Assembly: GCA_029821215.1 (NCBI GenBank)
Contig: JALGTV010000030.1
Span: forward strand, 1 to 19,182
DNA length: 19,182 bases
DNA from: Candidatus Zipacnadia bacterium
Lineage (GTDB): Bacteria > Armatimonadota > Zipacnadia > Zipacnadales > Zipacnadaceae
Direction: 5' to 3'
Each line of letters begins with the position of its first letter. The first letter of the stretch is position 1. The position numbers and the translations under genes were made by a program. The notes below the pieces were generated by a model. It did no database searches, was not told where the DNA came from, and saw only the letters and a program-made list of their open reading frames with translations. Positions 15,890-19,182 of this stretch are shown here, piece by piece.

Positions 15890-18316
15890 CTACGGGGAAG
15901 CCACACTAACCTCGGCCAGTTCAAAGACGATCTCACCATCGTCCAGGTCAACAATTATCTCTCCGTGGGCTTGGTCACCCCACTGTAAGACTTTCTCGGC
16001 CAGGGGGTCTTCAATTATCTTGCGTATAGACCGGCGCAAGGGGCGCGCTCCCATGGTCGGGTCATAGCCGAGCTCGGCCAGGTGGTGGCGGAGCTCATCA
16101 GTAATGGTCAGGGTCAGACCCTTGCTGGCCAGTTGCTCGCGGACGGCCCGCAGCTCCAGTTCAACAATTTCCTCAATCTGCGGCAGAGTTAGAGCGTGGA
16201 AGACTACCACATCGTCCACACGATTGAGAAATTCGGGACTGAAGGTCTTTTTGAGTTCGTCGGTTACTTTTGCCTTCATCCGCTCGTAATCACGGGTCCG
16301 CTGGCGAGCCGAGGCCTCCCGTTGCTCGGTAGTAAAACCCATGGTCCGGCCCTCGCTGATGAGGCGAGCGCCGACATTGCTGGTCATAATTATTACCGCA
16401 TTCTTAAAGTTCACTACCCGTCCCTGTGCGTCGGTCAGCCGACCGTCCTCCATAATCTGCAGCAGGATGCTGAAGACCTCGGGGTGAGCTTTTTCAATCT
16501 CATCAAACAAGACCACGCAATAGGGCCGGCGCCTGACCGCCTCAGTTAGCTGACCGCTTTCCTCATATCCGACGTAGCCGGGTGGGGCGCCAGTCAGCCG
16601 GGAGACAGCAAACTTCTCCGTATATTCGCTCATATCAATGCGCACCAGCGCATCCTCATCACCAAACAAAAAGCGGGCCAGTACCCGAGCCAGCAGTGTC
16701 TTGCCCACCCCGGTAGGGCCCAGGAAGATGAACGAGCCGGTGGGCCGTTGAGGGTCTTTCAGGCCGGCACGAGCGCGCCGTACTGCCTTGGAGACGACAT
16801 TGATTGCTTCATCCTGACTAACGATATCCTCATGCAGCACTTCCTCCATCTGCAGTAGCCGCTCAGATTCTTCTTGAGTCAGGGCGGTGACGGGAATGCC
16901 CGTCCAGGTGGAGGCCACGTGAGCAATATCCTCGCGGTAGACGGTGGGCATGTGCTCTTCGTCAGGTTCAGGCTGGTCGAATTCGGGCAGCGTAGCGACC
17001 ACCTGGGGTGAAGTGTCATATTTGTCCCATTGACGGGACGCCTCCGCTTGCTCAAAGTCTTCGGTCAGGGACTGGATGTCGCTGGGCAGTTGATACTGGC
17101 GCAACTTAACCCGCGAACCAGACTCGTCCAGCAGATCTATGGCCTTATCGGGCAGAGCCCGGTCGGTAATATAGCGGACCGACAGATCAATAGCCGCCTC
17201 GATCGCCTCCTCGGCGTAAGAAACCTGGTGAAACTCCTCATAGCGATCCTTGATTCCGTGAAGTATGGCTAACCCTTCCTCGGGAGTGGGTTCGCGGACG
17301 ATAATGGGCTGGAAGCGCCGCTCCAGCGAAGGAGTCTTCTCCACGTGTTTGCGGTACTCGTCCAGGGTAGTAGCACCAATGCACTGCAACTCGCCGCGGG
17401 ATAGGGCCGGTTTGAGGATATTTGAGGCATCCATAGCGCCCTCAGCCGCTCCCGTCCCCACTACCGTGTGCAATTCGTCAATAAAGATAATGATTTGGCC
17501 CTCGGAGTTGCGGATTTCCTCCATTACCCGCTTCATACGTTCTTCAAACTCGCCCCGGTACTTGGTTCCCGCCACCAGGCTGGCCAGATCCAGGGCCACC
17601 AACCGCCGATTTCTCAGCGGTTGAGGCACTTCCTCATCAGCGATCCGCTGGGCCAGGCCCTCAACGATAGCGGTTTTGCCGACTCCAGCATCACCGATCA
17701 AGCAAGGGTTGTTTTTGGTGCGTCGACACAATATCTGAATCACGCGCTCCATTTCGGTGTAGCGGCCAATAATCGGATCTAATTCGCCCCGGCGGGCTAA
17801 CTGGGTCAGGTCACGGCTGAAGTGGTCCAAATGGGGAGTCTCTGACTTCCTCCGCGCTTCCCGCCAGCCCACGCCGGCTTCAGATATCTCCCGAACCAGG
17901 TGCCGTATCTGCTTTAATTCAGCTCCGTAAGCCCGCAGCAGCCGATAAGCGGGGCCCTTTCCCAGGCGCAGCAACGCCAGCAGAATATGCTCGGTGCCAA
18001 TATGGGCGTCACCTAACTGACGGGCTTCGGCGTAGGCCAAAGATAGCACCTGCCGGGCATCAGGAGTAAAGGAGAGTTCCCGGCTGCTGTGCTGCGACGT
18101 ACCCGAATCCATCTGCTCCTCAAGGTCGCCGCGTAGGGCATCCACGGCGATGCCGGCCGCCTCTAATGTATCGGTGGCCAGGCCCTCGCCCAGACGCAGT
18201 AGGCCCACCAATAGGTGCTCAGTGCCAATCAATTGGGCGCGACTGCGCTGAGCCTCAGAATGGGCTAATAATATAGCCCGGCGGGCACGGCTCGTAAATC
18301 GTTGCCATAATTCCAT
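15890..18316 (-). CDS. clpC: ClpC-type AAA+ protease ATPase
   Basis: A Hsp100/Clp unfoldase of 808 residues that would feed substrates to ClpP in the cytoplasm. The order is: Clp N-domain with two repeats (about 1-145); first AAA+ module with Walker A GDAGVGKT (208-215) and Walker B IIIFIDE (275-281); a short linker (about 405-460); second module with Walker A GPTGVGKT (533-540), Walker B VVLFDE (601-606) and sensor TSN (645-647). MGF at 659-661 fits the ClpP-docking loop. The linker is far shorter than the ClpB coiled coil, which makes it ClpC/ClpA-like; the UVR motif of Firmicute ClpC is degenerate or absent. The start is ATG 18316 with GGAG (18332-18329) 12 bases upstream. No ctsR, mcsA or mcsB lies beside it. 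Confidence 0.95.
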   Translation of the reverse strand: MELWQRFTSRARRAILLAHSEAQRSRAQLIGTEHLLVGLLRLGEGLATDTLEAAGIAVDALRGDLEEQMDSGTSQHSSRELSFTPDARQVLSLAYAEARQLGDAHIGTEHILLALLRLGKGPAYRLLRAYGAELKQIRHLVREISEAGVGWREARRKSETPHLDHFSRDLTQLARRGELDPIIGRYTEMERVIQILCRRTKNNPCLIGDAGVGKTAIVEGLAQRIADEEVPQPLRNRRLVALDLASLVAGTKYRGEFEERMKRVMEEIRNSEGQIIIFIDELHTVVGTGAAEGAMDASNILKPALSRGELQCIGATTLDEYRKHVEKTPSLERRFQPIIVREPTPEEGLAILHGIKDRYEEFHQVSYAEEAIEAAIDLSVRYITDRALPDKAIDLLDESGSRVKLRQYQLPSDIQSLTEDFEQAEASRQWDKYDTSPQVVATLPEFDQPEPDEEHMPTVYREDIAHVASTWTGIPVTALTQEESERLLQMEEVLHEDIVSQDEAINVVSKAVRRARAGLKDPQRPTGSFIFLGPTGVGKTLLARVLARFLFGDEDALVRIDMSEYTEKFAVSRLTGAPPGYVGYEESGQLTEAVRRRPYCVVLFDEIEKAHPEVFSILLQIMEDGRLTDAQGRVVNFKNAVIIMTSNVGARLISEGRTMGFTTEQREASARQRTRDYERMKAKVTDELKKTFSPEFLNRVDDVVVFHALTLPQIEEIVELELRAVREQLASKGLTLTITDELRHHLAELGYDPTMGARPLRRSIRKIIEDPLAEKVLQWGDQAHGEIIVDLDDGEIVFELAEVSVASP

Positions 18317-18383
18317 TAGCTATTGATGCTCCAGGTTCAGATAAGGAGGTTTGTTGTCTATGTATTCTAATTTTATGATTCTC

Positions 18384-18412
18384 ATAGTATAGGACGCCTA
18401 ACGGCACGTCAA
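18384..18412 (-). promoter_or_regulatory. Sigma-70-type promoter of clpC
   Basis: On the minus strand TTGACG (18412-18407), then TACTAT (18389-18384) at a 17-base spacer, overlapping a better hexamer TATACT (18391-18386) at a 15-base spacer. The start would be near 18377, giving a leader of about 60 bases before the ATG. I see no CIRCE element and no CtsR-type repeat, so heat control by those repressors is not indicated. Confidence 0.68.
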
Positions 18413-18444
18413 AGTTTCGTCCCTGGGGGTGCACAGACTCAATT

Positions 18445-18615
18445 CTAAGTATATATCGGCACTCCTTCTTGGGTGGTTAAGTCCCGGAACTGTTTGCGCA
18501 GACGTCCAGTAATCTCGCCTGGCTTGCCGTCACCAATAACTCGCCCATCCACCGATACTACGGGCACGATTTCAGCGGCAGTCCCCGTCAGGAAGACTTC
18601 GTCAGCACAGTAGAC
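18445..18615 (-). pseudogene. ilvE: Out-of-frame 3' remnant of the branched-chain aminotransferase gene
   Basis: In the frame shifted from the main ORF, codons from 18615 read [20 protein letters not shown], then [18 protein letters not shown], and end with VPIYT and TAG at 18447-18445. This is the exact C-terminal end expected for the IlvE that lies just upstream, including the conserved GTAAE turn near the cofactor. It has no start of its own. It shows that the gene once continued past the present TGA at 18604-18602 and that the lesion sits between about 18613 and 18622. Confidence 0.85.
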
Positions 18616-19182
18616 CGTCCAGCTTCATTACTGTGTTGCACGTGATTCCTTCCAGATTGCCGACAGCCGCAGGCGGAGTAAGGATATGATCGTCGCTGAC
18701 CACGCACAAGTTGTCGCCCGTGCATTCAGCCACATATCCGTCAATGCTGAGCATAATACCCTCGGGAACCCCCGCCTGGACGGTTTCAATCTTGGCCAGA
18801 ATATTGTTTAAGTAGTTCAGACTTTTTATGGCGGGGTCCAGAGCCACCGGGGCATTACGGCGCGTAGTGCAAGTGATTAGAGATAGCCCACTCTCATAGA
18901 CTTCTTCCGGATAGAGGTTAATGGAGGCGGCGATGATAAAGATAGTCGGAGTGGGACACTGGCGCGGGTCCAGTCCCAGGTCGCCTACCCCCCGGGTGAC
19001 TACCAGGCGGATGTAAGCATCATGCAGGTCATTAGCCCGCACCGTCGCCAGCACTGCCTGCTTCATCTCATCAAAATCCAACGGCACCTCCAGCATAATG
19101 GCCGCGGCAGAATCATACAGTCGGCGCAGATGCTCGTCCAGCAGAAACACGCGCCCATTATAGGCGCGGATGCCTTCAAATA
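18602..19182 (-). pseudogene. ilvE: Branched-chain amino acid aminotransferase, 5' end outside window, frame broken near the 3' end
   Basis: A fold-type IV PLP aminotransferase that would interconvert Leu, Ile and Val with their 2-oxoacids. From the right edge the frame reads FEGIRAYNGRVFLLDEHLRR, a typical IlvE N-terminal region; about 30 residues and the start lie outside. RLVVTRGVGDLGLDP, the PLP-lysine segment IKSLNYLNNILAKIE, and VAECTGDNLCVV are all intact and resemble the archaeal/cyanobacterial type. After [12 protein letters not shown] the frame runs into TGA at 18604-18602. Family alignment from memory expects about 16 residues (Gly-Ile-Pro-Val-type segment) before the DVY motif; here DVY's counterpart follows almost at once in another frame. 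So about 47-50 bases are missing. As it stands the product would lack its C-terminal cofactor-binding part. An assembly error cannot be excluded. Confidence 0.85.

Noticed and set aside
18343..18392. Plus-strand AAGGAGGT followed nine bases later by ATG and a 10-codon ORF (MYSNFMILIV)
   Set aside because: It lies antisense in the clpC leader and promoter, is very short and has no promoter or neighbour. A good ribosome site alone can occur by chance.

Overview
The window is an ordinary chromosomal segment of a bacterium with moderately high GC and dense genes. GTG and TTG starts are frequent and Shine-Dalgarno sites are mostly good. A large TamB-like inner-membrane/periplasmic protein implies a double-membrane (diderm) cell. 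A ClpC-type rather than ClpB-type ATPase, a short EF-Ts, an IlvE of the archaeal/cyanobacterial type and an orphan uroporphyrinogen-decarboxylase-like protein fit lineages such as Armatimonadota or a neighbouring candidate phylum. That placement is inference from gene content; no 16S rRNA is present and I give it low confidence.

Layout. Positions 1-902 (minus) hold most of a polyprenyl-phosphate-type family 2 glycosyltransferase that runs off the left edge. A divergent intergenic region of about 400 bases follows, ending in a promoter candidate and leader. From 1332 to 12868 (plus) runs one long gene train: rpsB, tsf, pyrH, frr, a stand-alone PASTA-like small protein, uppS, a small secreted protein, thiL, lipA and a tamB-like gene. 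Several junctions overlap by four bases (tsf/pyrH TTGA, frr/PASTA ATGA, thiL/lipA ATGA), so translation is probably coupled. The first genes are the classic translation/uridylate/ribosome-recycling cluster. After uppS the usual cdsA-dxr-rseP continuation is missing and is replaced by thiamine, lipoate and envelope genes.

Positions 12967-14640 (plus) hold a nitroreductase and a PfkB sugar kinase. They converge on a minus-strand URO-D-superfamily protein (14659-15759). Upstream of that, on the same strand, lies clpC (15890-18316), with a clear Rho-independent terminator and a good sigma-70-type promoter. The right edge holds the 3' part of a branched-chain aminotransferase gene (minus) that appears damaged.

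The main oddities are: a reading-frame break in tamB near 11000-11040; a REP-like double hairpin inserted in frame inside tamB; an ilvE gene that has lost about 47-50 bases and its frame; a single-domain PASTA protein between frr and uppS; a free-standing secreted domain resembling the periplasmic head of some MscS-type channels; and a five-codon leader ORF whose stop overlaps the rpsB start. I see no CRISPR array, tRNA, rRNA, insertion sequence, phage gene or defence system, and no convincing new multi-gene system.
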